NCBI GenBank assembly: GCA_016758965.1
Contig: JAEPRB010000477.1
Coordinates: 1 to 18,456 of the forward strand
DNA from: Circinella minor
Taxonomy: Eukaryota; Mucoromycota; Mucoromycetes; Mucorales; Lichtheimiaceae
DNA length: 18,456 nt
Direction: 5' to 3'
Both the position numbers and the translations under genes were made by a program. The notes under the pieces were generated by a model, which saw only the letters and a list, made by a program, of their open reading frames with translations, ran no database searches and had not been told where the DNA came from. Of the stretch, positions 1 through 9,320 are shown one piece after another. Each line of letters begins with the position of its first letter. Position 1 is the stretch's first letter.

Positions 1-42
1 GCAGTTATAATATTAGTTTAGCAAGTATTTTTATCTCGTTTT
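1..42 (+). repeat. Left terminal inverted repeat of element A
   Basis: Begins GCAGTTATAATATTAG and is a perfect 42-base reverse-complement match to 7508-7549. Positions 43 to about 214 are AT-rich with no recognisable coding signal, apart from the end of the MULE C-terminal exon at 215-224. Confidence 0.9.
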
Positions 43-1294
43 ATATATAATGGTAAGTGTATGGTTTGGTTTTCAAATGGATATGATATTCATTTTGTTA
101 ATTACAATAATGATAATTTAATAATAATAATCTAACAAAAATGATAATTCATGTGTAAATATATAGATATGGAAAAAGAAATAAAATATAAATGGATAAT
201 AAAAAACAGAATTGTTAACTCACTTGAGTATCGAAGTTTGTATTTGGAGGGAGAGAGAGGATGTTATCAAGATTGCTACTAAGATCGGTTACATTGGCTG
301 TCATGTTGTTGATTTGTTGAAGTAAAGCGATAATATTTTCTTCGTTATTATTGTTGATCATCGTCCTGTCAATTCTACGTTTCAAATCTCGTGTTTTGGA
401 TGCAAGCTTATTAATAGCATCAGAAAGCTGTTGTTTTGGACCATTTTGTGGTTGGTGTTCTTGTTGTATGGTAGTCGCAGTTGTAGAAGAAGACTCTCCC
501 CATATATGTTGCATATTTATTTGTGGTCGAACAGTGACAGATGGATCATGGAGCTCAATGTAAAACATGTGTTTGCATGGAAACAAGTGTTGTTGGAAGT
601 AAGGATAGGTACACGAAATTATTTGGCTGTTTGTGCTTTCACCTGTTATTATGGATATTAGTACTTATATATTTTGATGGATAGAAGGAAGTATAAATGT
701 GGAAATAATCAGAAATAACTTACATTATATGCTGTATTGTTGGTATTGCTTGCGAATGACTCAACCAAATATTCTTCATCAAGCAAGTGAATGATGGTGG
801 ATGGTGATGGTAAAGAATTTTCTTTTTCAGTCTTGATTTCATTTACACGAAAACGATGTTCTAATGCACCCATACGACCAACATTGACAGACAAACGGCT
901 GACTTCTTGCTTAATGTCAAATGCAACTTCTTCCACTAAAACTTCAACCAATACATCAAGACAATGTGTACGTTTTCTTTTTAAATAGCATGATTTTAAT
1001 TGGTTATGTCAGCTCTGTGATAATATTAGTAAATAAAGTGCATCATGCTGATTTATATAAAAGTATATCCGTATTTACCTCAAGATAGTTATTTGTTTGC
1101 ATTGCATAAAAAACTTCAGGTTGATAACTAACATTCCAACATTCACATGCTTTTCCATCCCACATATCAACATAATATGTTTTAAAATATGTAATAAATT
1201 CTGGTTGTGAATGAGAAAACTCGGTAATAAAGGTGTTTAAGAGATTATGGAATTGTTCGCGGTTTTTTTCATACATAAGCGCCTTTAAGGGAAC

Positions 1295-1726
1295 TAATCT
1301 TTAAAAATAGTTTATTTATTATATATAGGAAAAATATATTGTATTATATTCAAAACACGTGATGGCTCAAACAACACCATGACCATCACCTCTTTATATC
1401 AAAATCAAGCATGGCGTCGTCCCTTAGTCCTAGCCAAGAGAAGGGATATGCTCATTACCATTCCGCCAATACTTTTTAATCTATAAAAACTTTTTTATTT
1501 ATATTATAAATTTATTATTTGTTATTATTTTATTATTCATTAAAAAATTAAAAAAATTAAAAAAAATATTTAATTTCTAAAAATATAAAAAATTATTTAC
1601 ATAATATTTTATTTTTGTATATCTAATTAAAAACAAATTTGAAACATATAAATAATATTCTTAAAAATTATATTAAGTATTATTAATTATAGTATATATA
1701 ATTCTATATTCTATAATTAAAGATTA
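1295..1726. mobile_element. 432-bp AT-rich inverted-repeat insert in the MULE coding sequence (MITE-like)
   Basis: TAATCTTTAA at 1295-1304 is the reverse complement of 1717-1726, and similarity continues imperfectly for about 30 bp inward. On the minus strand the flanking MULE codons are GGA GAA before and GTT CCC after. They are in the same frame, so removing exactly this segment restores a continuous, family-typical coding stretch. There is no GT donor at the junction, so a standard intron is unlikely. No clear target duplication was found. The centre (about 1355-1475) is much less AT-rich than the rest and contains a TCCCTT...AAGGGA hairpin (1420-1425, 1441-1446). No ORF is seen. Confidence 0.65.
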
Positions 1727-2153
1727 TTCTCCTAAATGAGGTCTGATATGTGCCTTTGCTTGAGCTGGCGTATGACCAATTGATCCATGTACCTTTGATT
1801 GTACATTTTGCATCCATGCACACATAACATGCCAAATACAATGCTGGATTGAACAAGATAGCCAAACTTGAATTATTGCGTTATCCTCTGGCAAGCTACA
1901 ATCAATGGTAAATCTTTGTGGATTTAAACCAATAGAGGATAATGAGTGGAACCAACCAAGGAGTGGTCTTGATGATAAATCATTGGTAAACAAGTATGTG
2001 ATCGGAACACCACGTCCAGCGACAGAATCATGAATAACCATGGTATACAAAACACCATCCTTGTACTTTGATACATCATGAGTAGCATCTAATGAAATAA
2101 ATTGAGCTTGGCTAAAATAATTAACTTGCCAGGGAGCTGCAAAACCAAATGTG

Positions 2154-2411
2154 AAGTCATTACTACTAAGTCGTTGCTGTGGCTCTTGACCTTCCAAAGT
2201 ATCTATCCAAACATGATAACCACTTTGCTTTAACTCAACAAGTCGTTTTCCAATCGATTTAAAATCATTTGCATGTCTACTAAAGTCATTACTACTAAGT
2301 CGTTGCTGTGGCTCTTGACCTTCCAAAGTATCTATCCAAACATGATAACCACTTTGCTTTAACTCAACAAGTCGTTTTCCAATCGATTTAAAATCATTTG
2401 CATGTCTACTA
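2154..2411. repeat. 129-bp exact in-frame tandem duplication in a MULE exon
   Basis: Positions 2154-2282 and 2283-2411 look identical base for base. The unit encodes 43 residues starting SRHANDFKSIGKRL and ending SSNDF, upstream of the first catalytic aspartate. It keeps the reading frame. Either very recent or an assembly artefact. Confidence 0.95.
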
Positions 2412-3118
2412 CATAATTCTTGGTGATATTTTACAAAAATGTTATAAACATCAATTGTATTAATATGAGCATCACGGGTGGTATTTGGATAGACATTATA
2501 TTCGCGCTGCAAATATTGTCTGACATCACAAACATTATACCCCTTACGGAGCTCTTCCAAAATTTGTTCATGTAAGACATTAGACTTAGGCAAAAACTGA
2601 ACGTCTTCAATACTACCAGGAGTATGAAGAGTATGTTCATTAACATACTGAAAATAAACTTTCTCTTCATTTTCTTCATAGCAGTATACCATCAAGTTTG
2701 CCTTGCAACCAATGTGTTTTGATCGTTTTTGGATTGGACGACGTTTGATACCATCTTCATCATATTCATCATCCTCATTCGAGTCAGTTACAACTTGTTT
2801 ACGTGCTTTATGATGACATGCATAACGTATTTTCCAAACTATCTTTGCTTTACGCTGACGTTTACTTCTATGCTGGCCTGTTGTATATATTATAATAATT
2901 TTATTTATCATATTAATAATCGGCTAAGGTACCATTGACAATCTAAATTCATTACGATTTACCATTGTTTTTATTGATATCCACATTTCTATCATGGGAA
3001 TCATCATCCGAGCTATTATCCAAAACGATAACTTCCTGTCCTTGGGAAATTTTCTCCTTTCTAGAGGTCAATTGATCATGTTTTTTTAATACTGTAATGG
3101 TATAAGTACTCAAAAAAA

Positions 3119-3331
3119 TTAAAAATTTACAGCTAATAAAAAAATTCGCTGAGTCATTGGCGTATATACCACAAAAATTCCCCAATATGGATAAACTGCC
3201 TTTTTTAGAAAAAAAGAAGAAAATACTAAAATTTTATACTGAGGCCCTGCAGGGCAGAAAAAAAAATGCTTCCTGCAACAGGTTGCTGTTACGGTAAATG
3301 CTAACGTGATAGTAGTATAGGTATATAACAA
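3119..3331 (-). other. Possible upstream exon or leader of the element A MULE
   Basis: A GTAAAT donor at 3130-3125 and a TACAG acceptor ending at 3092 define a plausible 39-bp intron just upstream of the first supported MULE exon, so some upstream exon should end at 3131. A 70-residue reading frame covers this area but I recognise nothing in it. The stretch 3244-3286 holds a 12-bp palindrome and a second short inverted repeat, more like structured non-coding DNA than an exon. Confidence 0.25.
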
Positions 3332-3537
3332 AATATAAAATAGTATAATTTAATGTAAAATTGAAAATACATATTCATAAACATCAAATGACATATGGGC
3401 TACTGAATCAGCCGCTGTAGCAAATTAATAAGAATTAACTTGGAAAAGGAGTTATCTCAACAGTCGTTTTTTAATAATAATATTTATATATAAAACACTG
3501 TTTTAATAGCCATATTATAAATTGTTTGAATAGATAT

Positions 3538-3625
3538 GTATAATAGCTCGTACGTATAGGTTCATGACCTCATATTACACCGTATAATAGCTCGTACGTA
3601 TAGGTTCATGACCTCGTATTACACC
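3538..3625. repeat. 44-bp tandem duplication
   Basis: Two adjacent 44-bp copies (3538-3581, 3582-3625), each containing GCTCGTACGTATAGG, differ at one base (CAT versus CGT near 3572/3616). They lie in the non-coding stretch 3332-3928 between the MULE and the Crypton stop codon, possibly near the Crypton boundary. The rest of that stretch is AT-rich with a short TTA/ATT microsatellite near 3679-3691; no gene seen. Confidence 0.9.
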
Positions 3626-3928
3626 ATTACTATTATTTGAAGTGTCATAGATATCATTATGGTAAGTTGTTGAACTATTATTATTATTATTCGAATCGTA
3701 AATCTGTTGAATAATACATTTCAATCATATATAACCTCACACTAGCACATAATAAATTTACACATGCACAATATGTTACGTATCTTAATATTTTTTACGT
3801 TTCATTTTATATGTGAATAATATAATATCGTTTTATTTAATTTTTATTTAATATAATATTCCTTTAATTGATACTTCTTCTGTTACTAATAATTTGTTGA
3901 TAACTATGATATGTGCGATTAAAAAAAA

Positions 3929-6843
3929 TTATGGCGAATGTTGAGGACTATAATTGACCCACCTTCCTCTTTTCTTTCCCTTTGAAGTTGATGAGTTACT
4001 GGTACTACCAATGCTACTAGCTGATGATGCAATAGGTTGTATAGCGACTTGAGGATGAGAGTTAGAATGGGAAGTAGGAGTAGGACTGGGAAGCGCTAGG
4101 CGAGAAGGGAGAGGGGGGGTAGGAGCGGGACGAGAACGGAGGGGAAGAGGTTGTGGAAGAAGAGATTGGGGTGGAATTGGAAGAGTAGGAAGAGGTTGAA
4201 ATGATGAGGGAATGAAGCCAGAAGAGAAAGATGACTGAGCCTGGTCGCTTTCATTGATGTTGGTGTTGTTGGAAATATTCGATGCCATCAACAATTGAAC
4301 TTGAGAGTTCAATGCTTGCTGATTGGTAAGAAGTATTTGCTGATTATATGAAACTTGCTGTAATTGTTGGCTTAAGCCAAGTAGAATGGACTCTATCCGC
4401 GAACTATCTTGATGATTCTTATTGAGAGAATTTTCTATTGTGTTTAGGCGATCATTATTTTTTTGTTGGTCTCTTGTCAATTTATAATTTATTTCAGAAA
4501 GTCTGTTTGACACCTCGATTTGAGAATCAACAATGTTTGGGACCAGGCCTTCGTATTCTTGTAATCTGTTAACAGATGGCCTATTTATTGCGTTAACTAC
4601 TTCTTCTTGGAACTCTTTGAAGTTCGTACTAATGAAAGGATTATATTTTGGATCATCTGGCAACTTTGAGCTAACAACACTGTTTTCTTTCTTAAAATAT
4701 AAATAGACAGCCGCGTCTTGAAGAATTACTCTTCTGCATCTAACCAAAAGTCTCAAAAAACCTCGTTTCGCAGTGTCTGTGCTTCGTTGTATTGTTGCAT
4801 GTGTTTTTCGAACCCGTTGGCCATTTCCTTGCACCATTCTTCCATTTTCTTCAACAAACTCAACGTTATTGTTCTCATCATCATCGTTATCAGAGATACC
4901 ATCGTCTTCATTTTCATCCACTTCTCTCATTTCTTTTTCACAAATTATTTTCCATGCCTCATTTTCAGAACCAAAATAATCTTCGATCCAAGGAAAAATC
5001 ATTCTTTGAAGCTCAAGAGAAGGCGAAGCATTATTTCTTGGTAAATGAAAAGCCTTATCCCAAAAACCTGCCATTCCTCTGGCAAATTGCGATGGCAATT
5101 TACCAAGATAATGTGTCTCTAAACGACCTAAACGATCCTTCCAACCCCCACCTCTTTTGATCAAATCAAATGGAATTCCAAGCGCTTCAGCTTCAATTGC
5201 ACCAGCATGTCGACCACCATGCGTTACTCTTGTCGTAAAAACATCATGTTCAGCAAATGCATTTTTTGCTGTTTTATACTGTTGAGTTCCACTGAGACTT
5301 AATGGAATTCCAAGCGCTTCAGCTTCAATTGCACCAGCATGTCGACCACCATGCGTTACTCTTGTCGTAAAAACATCATGTTCAGCAAATGCATTTTTTG
5401 CTGTTTTATACTGTTGAGTTCCACTGAGACTTTTTTCTGGATCATCTCGTCCACGCAAAACTTTCCAATTATGCCATCTATCTTCGTTTAAGAATTCACC
5501 GTTATCCTAATTTATAAATTATTTTGTAAGATATTAGCACGCATTATCTTCGTAATCCTATCAAGTTCCTATTTATATATAAATACCTGAAGCAAGCTAA
5601 ACATTAAAAATGCAAATGCACCAACTGGACATCTAAACACATTTTCATGGCGAATGGCGCATGCAAATTTGACTTCACCTTCCTTTAAAGTTTTACCTTT
5701 GTCTAAGCAGAAAACCAAGCCTACAACTTGCTGGGTTCCTCTGTGCTGTTTTTTAGGAATGATTGTACAAAAGCAATCAGCAAAGTTCAGATTTCTAAGG
5801 TCTTGATCTCGGAGAAGCATGTGATGACGAGCAGAAATAGAAAACATCTCTCTCAATCCCGATTTGCTGTTTGCTGTCCAGAGCGATTTTAGAATCTTAA
5901 TCAACTGTCCAGATTTGTACGAGTCCCGAATCACACAGTGAGCAGCTCTATCAGCATTTGTCTGTACCTGATCATAGACAAGGCTGCGTTCGTATTCTTT
6001 GATGATATCAATAAGATTTTTGGTTCTCTTTGGTGATGGCCATTCGATCGAACGCTGTGTGCTTTGAAACTCATGAAGAAACATCAACGCTTTTTTATAC
6101 TGATTTACAGATTCATAGCTTAACGGAACTATAAGCATTTTTGCTTTTCCGTCTCTACTGAAAGGTGCTGCCTCTGTCACTACATATTGGAAATAAAATA
6201 AACGGAAAGCAATATATTAATATCACAATAGAACGCATGTTAATGAATAATTTATTCTACTTACACTGAGGCAAAGTCGCAGACGAGCTTGGTTCATTAT
6301 CATTTCTCAAGTAAATTTAAGTCCTAACATCTGAACCAATTGCTACATATTTTGTATATGTACGCTTAAATACAAATTCTTTAAAAAATGCAATGACGAG
6401 CTCAGGTGGCCCCACAGTATATGGGTATTCTGGATCAGTATTAAATCGATGCATATTTTCATCGCAAAAATTCTACAGTTTACAGAGTAAAATATTAAAT
6501 ATAAAGTAAGAAGTACGTAATATTTTTTTAAAAGAAATAGTTTAACTACCTTCCAATGAGCTATTGGTTGTCTGTAAGCAAGTGCAGTACTTGGTCTCAC
6601 TTTTCTCGACAGTACCTCGAGTGCGGTATCTAATTCACTTAAATCTCTTAAAGAATTAGCGTTAGTAACCGAAACATTCGCGTGGCTATTTAAGGCCATT
6701 GACGCGTTTGTTATATTAGTGATAGAGTTCAGGTCCTGTTGGTTGGTTTTCTTAGGGCGACCACGAGCACGCTTCGTTGGACGGGTGTCTGCGGGTACAG
6801 TAGGAGTGGTATTGATTTCGTTAATGGAATGTTGGGGATTCAT
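3929..6843 (-). pseudogene. Crypton tyrosine recombinase with Ndc10-like domain, nearly intact
   Basis: Tyrosine recombinase expected to integrate a Crypton DNA transposon by a covalent DNA-tyrosine intermediate in the nucleus. Four exons with matching phases: 6843-6550, 6472-6265, 6179-5587 and 5506-3929; introns of 77, 85 and 80 bp; about 890 codons. Start is the ATG at 6843. Residues 24-32 form an AT-hook (KRARGRPKK). Exon 2 has the SAM-like DNA-binding region (NFCDEN, PYTVGPPEL). Exon 3 carries the first catalytic arginine region (ARHHMLLRDQDLR; LLR arginine near 5811). Exon 4 carries H-x-x-R (HGGR, 5221-5210), the GGGW turn, and the candidate tyrosine in THYLGKLP (5110-5108), then AGFWDKAFHLPR and IFPWIEDY typical of the Ndc10/CBF3 second domain. 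An acidic patch, a long Gln/Asn-rich coiled coil, a proline-rich region and a basic tail (KGKKRGRW) follow. Odd points: an in-frame TAA at 6317-6319 (codon 150) and a 132-bp duplication containing H-x-x-R. Alternative splicing around the stop cannot be excluded. Confidence 0.88.
5169..5432. repeat. 132-bp exact in-frame tandem duplication over the Crypton H-x-x-R motif
   Basis: Positions 5169-5300 and 5301-5432 look identical. Each unit encodes 44 residues beginning SLSGTQQYKT and including VTHGGRHAGA, so the predicted protein has two copies of one catalytic box (histidines at about 5353 and 5221) before a single tyrosine. The frame is preserved. Confidence 0.95.
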
Positions 6844-7103
6844 GTTAAATTGTTAAAGAAGTAAAAGAGGTTTTTTTTTGCGCGATATAAAAAAAAGTAC
6901 TCAGTATTTATAACTTAAAAAGTTTATTATACTAGAAAATTCCAGCTTATTCACCAGTATTCCTGTGTTTCATCTCAGTATTCTTAACTCTTTTCTTTCT
7001 AAATTTGGGAATTTTTTGAAGCATTCTAAGAAATTTCATTGGCGGACTATATTTTTTCTTACCAAAAAAAAAAAAATATGATACTGTATTTATCCTTATA
7101 TAC
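6844..7103. other. Crypton upstream region
   Basis: AT-rich stretch 5' of the Crypton start. It has poly-T and poly-A runs and a CGCGATATAAA sequence near 6881-6891 that could act as a TATA-like element on the plus strand; on the minus strand no clear core promoter is recognisable. The left Crypton boundary probably lies here or slightly beyond, but Cryptons lack TIRs and I could not place it. Confidence 0.3.
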
Positions 7104-7319
7104 CTAGGATTCACCAGTCAATTGTTGTTGCTGCTTAATAACTTCTTTGTAGTTATGAACACTACATTCAGTAAGCCGAGCTTGACTGGTTCCTTGGGAT
7201 AAAATAGTTGGGTTTGGCGAAGTAACTGAATGTTGTGGATGTTGCTCATTTCGAAGATTTAAAAAAGAAAATTGTAGATGTAGTTGTGATCTGGAAGTAG
7301 AATCAGCGAAAAAAAACAT
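7104..7319 (-). other. Possible 5' exon of the element A MULE (hypothetical)
   Basis: A 71-residue open frame, Ser/Gln-rich, ending QQQQLTGES; on the minus strand its stop TAG overlaps a possible GTATAT donor near 7106. It lies about 190 bp inside the right TIR, where the first exon of a minus-strand MULE could sit, with the Crypton later occupying an intron or spacer. I recognise no domain and the link to the exon at 3091 is speculative. Confidence 0.2.
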
Positions 7320-7507
7320 TCAAACTCTTTAATATACTATAGTTACACAACGTTTATCCTATGGTATTGTAAATATGTGTGTCGAATAGTTTAATATGTC
7401 TTAAATTAACATGAACCATATTTATCGTTGTAGCATATATACTAATAGCTTAACAGTAGCTAGATCGATTTTGTAATTTATTATAATTGATCATCTATTT
7501 TTATATA

Positions 7508-7549
7508 AAAACGAGATAAAAATACTTGCTAAACTAATATTATAACTGC
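7508..7549 (-). repeat. Right terminal inverted repeat of element A
   Basis: Perfect inverse of 1-42. The next bases are TGATCTCACC, which would be the right target duplication if the element ends at 7549. Between about 7320 and 7507 I see only AT-rich sequence, probably promoter or 5' region of the element A genes. Confidence 0.9.
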
Positions 7550-8469
7550 TGATCTCACCTATTGCTTGGTCCAAGTAATATTATAATTCAAACCTCATTT
7601 TTATTTCTATTACATCTAAGAGTAATAATGACGACAATCCCTTAGGTCCTTTGCAATATAAATCTCGGTTGGTTTGACGATTGTTATATTATTATTGATG
7701 TTGCTGAAATGAACGGGTGGTTTATATTGCTTCATTTTATGTAAAAAGGCGTGTTCTGAAACTCGGCTCGAAAAAAAGGGCACGTTTTTATGTATTGGTA
7801 ATATTAACTGCAGTTGGTGAATAGTATACAATTGTTGTACATGCTGATTTCGGTTATGGATTTAACATTGGTGAATAGTTGATTAGATCTTTTGATTCCT
7901 TCCATCCCTAAATTAATAAACGTGTTGACCATCATCAGCTAAAAAAGTTTATAACCTCGTTTGTCCTGTTTCAAATTTTTTTTCCCAAAATAATAACCCA
8001 CACCTGTTAACTTTTCTGTGTTCCCTTACAATGGACAATGGGCTACATCTTGCTAAACTCATTCTCACCAGGGATCATTGTAAACAATTTGGTTACCAAT
8101 GTTAATTAAGTTCCACCATCTATATACGAAAAAAACGGACAAATAATATTATAGCCAGTATATGATATTCATAATTGTATTCCTCTACAAAAAAAAAAGA
8201 AATATGCTGTTAATTTTATTCACTCTTATTATTTTATATACGCCTCTGCTAAAGCTTGACAATTATTTTACCTTCTTTTCATATGCTAATGAGCATCTTA
8301 TATATGCTGACACTTGGTTTTTTGAAAGTCTTCTTTTTTTTCTTATGGTGGTTCTGACTTGAGTATTTTTTTTTGTCCTCCAACACGAAATCACCTTTTT
8401 TCTGACGTGTGTCTGGCTTTTAATCAGTTTTATTTTTTAGGGGGGGAGAGCAAAACCCTAACTCTTAAA
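7550..8469. other. Non-coding AT-rich spacer between elements A and B
   Basis: No supported gene. Two frames of about 70 codons exist (7616-7831 minus, 8162-8362 plus), but neither shows recognisable motifs or clean splice context. TAATATTATA recurs in the right TIR of element A, near 7574 and near 8145, probably a shared AT-rich motif. A run of seven or more G occurs near 8440. Confidence 0.5.
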
Positions 8470-8666
8470 TCCGGGGCCATATAAGTATTTTGGGAATGGA
8501 TGTTGCTTCACAGTTTGAATTATGAGTCGTCATATCTTGTTCTTCTCTATCTTCTTCCATCGGTGTACCTTCAGCTTCATATCCTTCAATGTTCGAGTTA
8601 TTGTCACTTTCATCTTGATAATCGACAAGAGGATTACAATCTTATTGAATACTTGAAGTGCTTGGT
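8470..8666 (-). pseudogene. Short acidic coding remnant
   Basis: Read on the minus strand, about 8645-8480 gives an open, acidic, Ser/Asn-rich peptide including DYQDESDNNSNIEGYEAEG and PMEEDREEQDMTTH. Less AT-rich codon use than the surroundings suggests a real exon fragment. Just upstream in the same frame is PSTSSIQ followed by TAA, which could be CAA changed to TAA. Such acidic stretches occur at the N-termini of fungal transposases, but no family can be assigned. Confidence 0.35.
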
Positions 8667-9101
8667 TGTTAAGACATAATAAGGTAAGTTAAAATAATAT
8701 AATAGGAGTATTCAAAGGGAAAAATGTGATATTTGGTTATTTTAATAAGAGTAGGAAATAAAAACAGACAAGGTATGAAATCCTTTGAGTCTTTGTTATA
8801 TATCTTTAATAATAATTTAAAAACTAGAAAATAAAGTTATTTCTTTAAAATAATATTTACAACCTGTATTTATATGTTTTATATTCTATGAGTTATAGGG
8901 CTTGGTTAATTGAATGATGTAGGGGATTGATATTAAAGTTGGGTACTTAGGATTAGTCATTAATATTGAGAAGGTTACTATAGCTACTGTTCTGAAGTAT
9001 ATTGGGCTTAGCCATAATACTCTCTTTTATTCTTTAATTTAAATAGACGAGGCGCAGGGCATCGTTATGCGATTTTACTCAGTTTCCTTTTTAGAATTGA
9101 G
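8667..9101. other. Non-coding AT-rich sequence left of element B
   Basis: No gene, repeat or structured element recognised. Confidence 0.4.
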
Positions 9102-9154
9102 TTATGTTCATGTAATCCTTAAACATCAAAAAGAATTAAGTCACATCTAATGTC
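9102..9154 (+). repeat. Left target duplication and TIR of element B
   Basis: TTATGTTCATGT (9102-9113) then the inverted repeat from 9117 to 9154. The spacing to the inner element C insertion is only about 100 bp. Confidence 0.85.
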
Positions 9155-9251
9155 CATCTAATGAATTTTTCCCTGTCACAACTTTTTATTTGTTTTTGGG
9201 GGACCAAACAATATTTTTTTTCATCTTGCTGCCCTTGATAATGAGTACTAA

Positions 9252-9320
9252 TGAGAAGAAGGGGAAACATGAAAAAAGGTGTACAATCAAAAAGGTGTAC
9301 TTTTTGAAAGAGCGACATGG
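9252..9320 (+). repeat. Left target duplication and TIR of element C
   Basis: TGAGAAGAAG at 9252-9261, then the TIR. The stretch 9340-9803 behind it is the AT-rich 3' region of the element, with no gene seen. Confidence 0.9.

Larger units (their letters stand above)
215..3091 (-). pseudogene. MULE transposase of element A (DDE plus SWIM), broken
   Basis: Cut-and-paste transposase of the Mutator-like/FAR1-related family. Exons supported by splice sites and phase: 3091-2963, 2877-1727, 1294-1079 and 1014-724; a fifth exon runs from about 642 to 224 with a one-base phase conflict. The first visible exon is acidic; the second has a basic Cys/His N-terminal region (GCKANL, EHTLHTPGS), then the DDE core. 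Aspartates lie in LDATHD (2087-2089) and TIDCS (1901-1903), with a CIWH motif after them; the glutamate is in NNYLE (1079-1081). A helical HNQLK...KRKR segment and a SWIM finger (about 613-571) follow, then a Gln/Asn-rich coiled-coil-like tail. Damage: a 129-bp in-frame tandem duplication (2154-2411), a 432-bp insert at 1295-1726, an in-frame TGA at 1009-1011 where the family has Trp, and Tyr at 605-607 where the SWIM finger needs Cys. The true start is upstream of 3091 and not identified. Confidence 0.85.
1..7549. mobile_element. Element A: TIR-bounded Mutator-like element with a nested Crypton
   Basis: The first 42 bases of the window recur as a perfect reverse complement at 7508-7549; past that the arms diverge. 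The bounded 7.5 kb holds a minus-strand MULE transposase whose 3' end lies about 180 bp from the left arm, and a minus-strand Crypton recombinase between the transposase and the right arm. Cryptons are not known to have TIRs, so the TIRs most likely belong to the MULE and the Crypton is a passenger or later insertion (inference). The target duplication cannot be tested because the window starts at the first TIR base; the TIR itself could begin further left. Confidence 0.8.

Noticed and set aside
351..661. Plus-strand reading frames over the MULE C-terminal exon
   Set aside because: They are antisense shadows of the SWIM/coiled-coil exon and have no motif of their own.
2878..2911. Start of the element A MULE at the ATG at 2911
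   Set aside because: A GTAAAT donor at 2962 and CAACAG acceptor at 2878 splice in phase, so this ATG and the following hydrophobic residues are intron sequence.
4718..5160. Three overlapping plus-strand frames up to 122 codons
   Set aside because: Antisense to the Crypton recombinase exon; composition is its reverse complement.
7616..7831. 71-codon minus-strand frame in the A-B spacer
   Set aside because: No motif, no splice context, length expected by chance.
7536..8155. TAATATTATA repeats as a rolling-circle replication origin
   Set aside because: Only an AT-rich partial palindrome; no conserved stem-loop and no Rep gene in the window.
8162..8362. 66-codon plus-strand hydrophobic frame
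   Set aside because: T-rich DNA commonly gives Phe/Leu/Ile-rich frames; no start context or homologue recognised.
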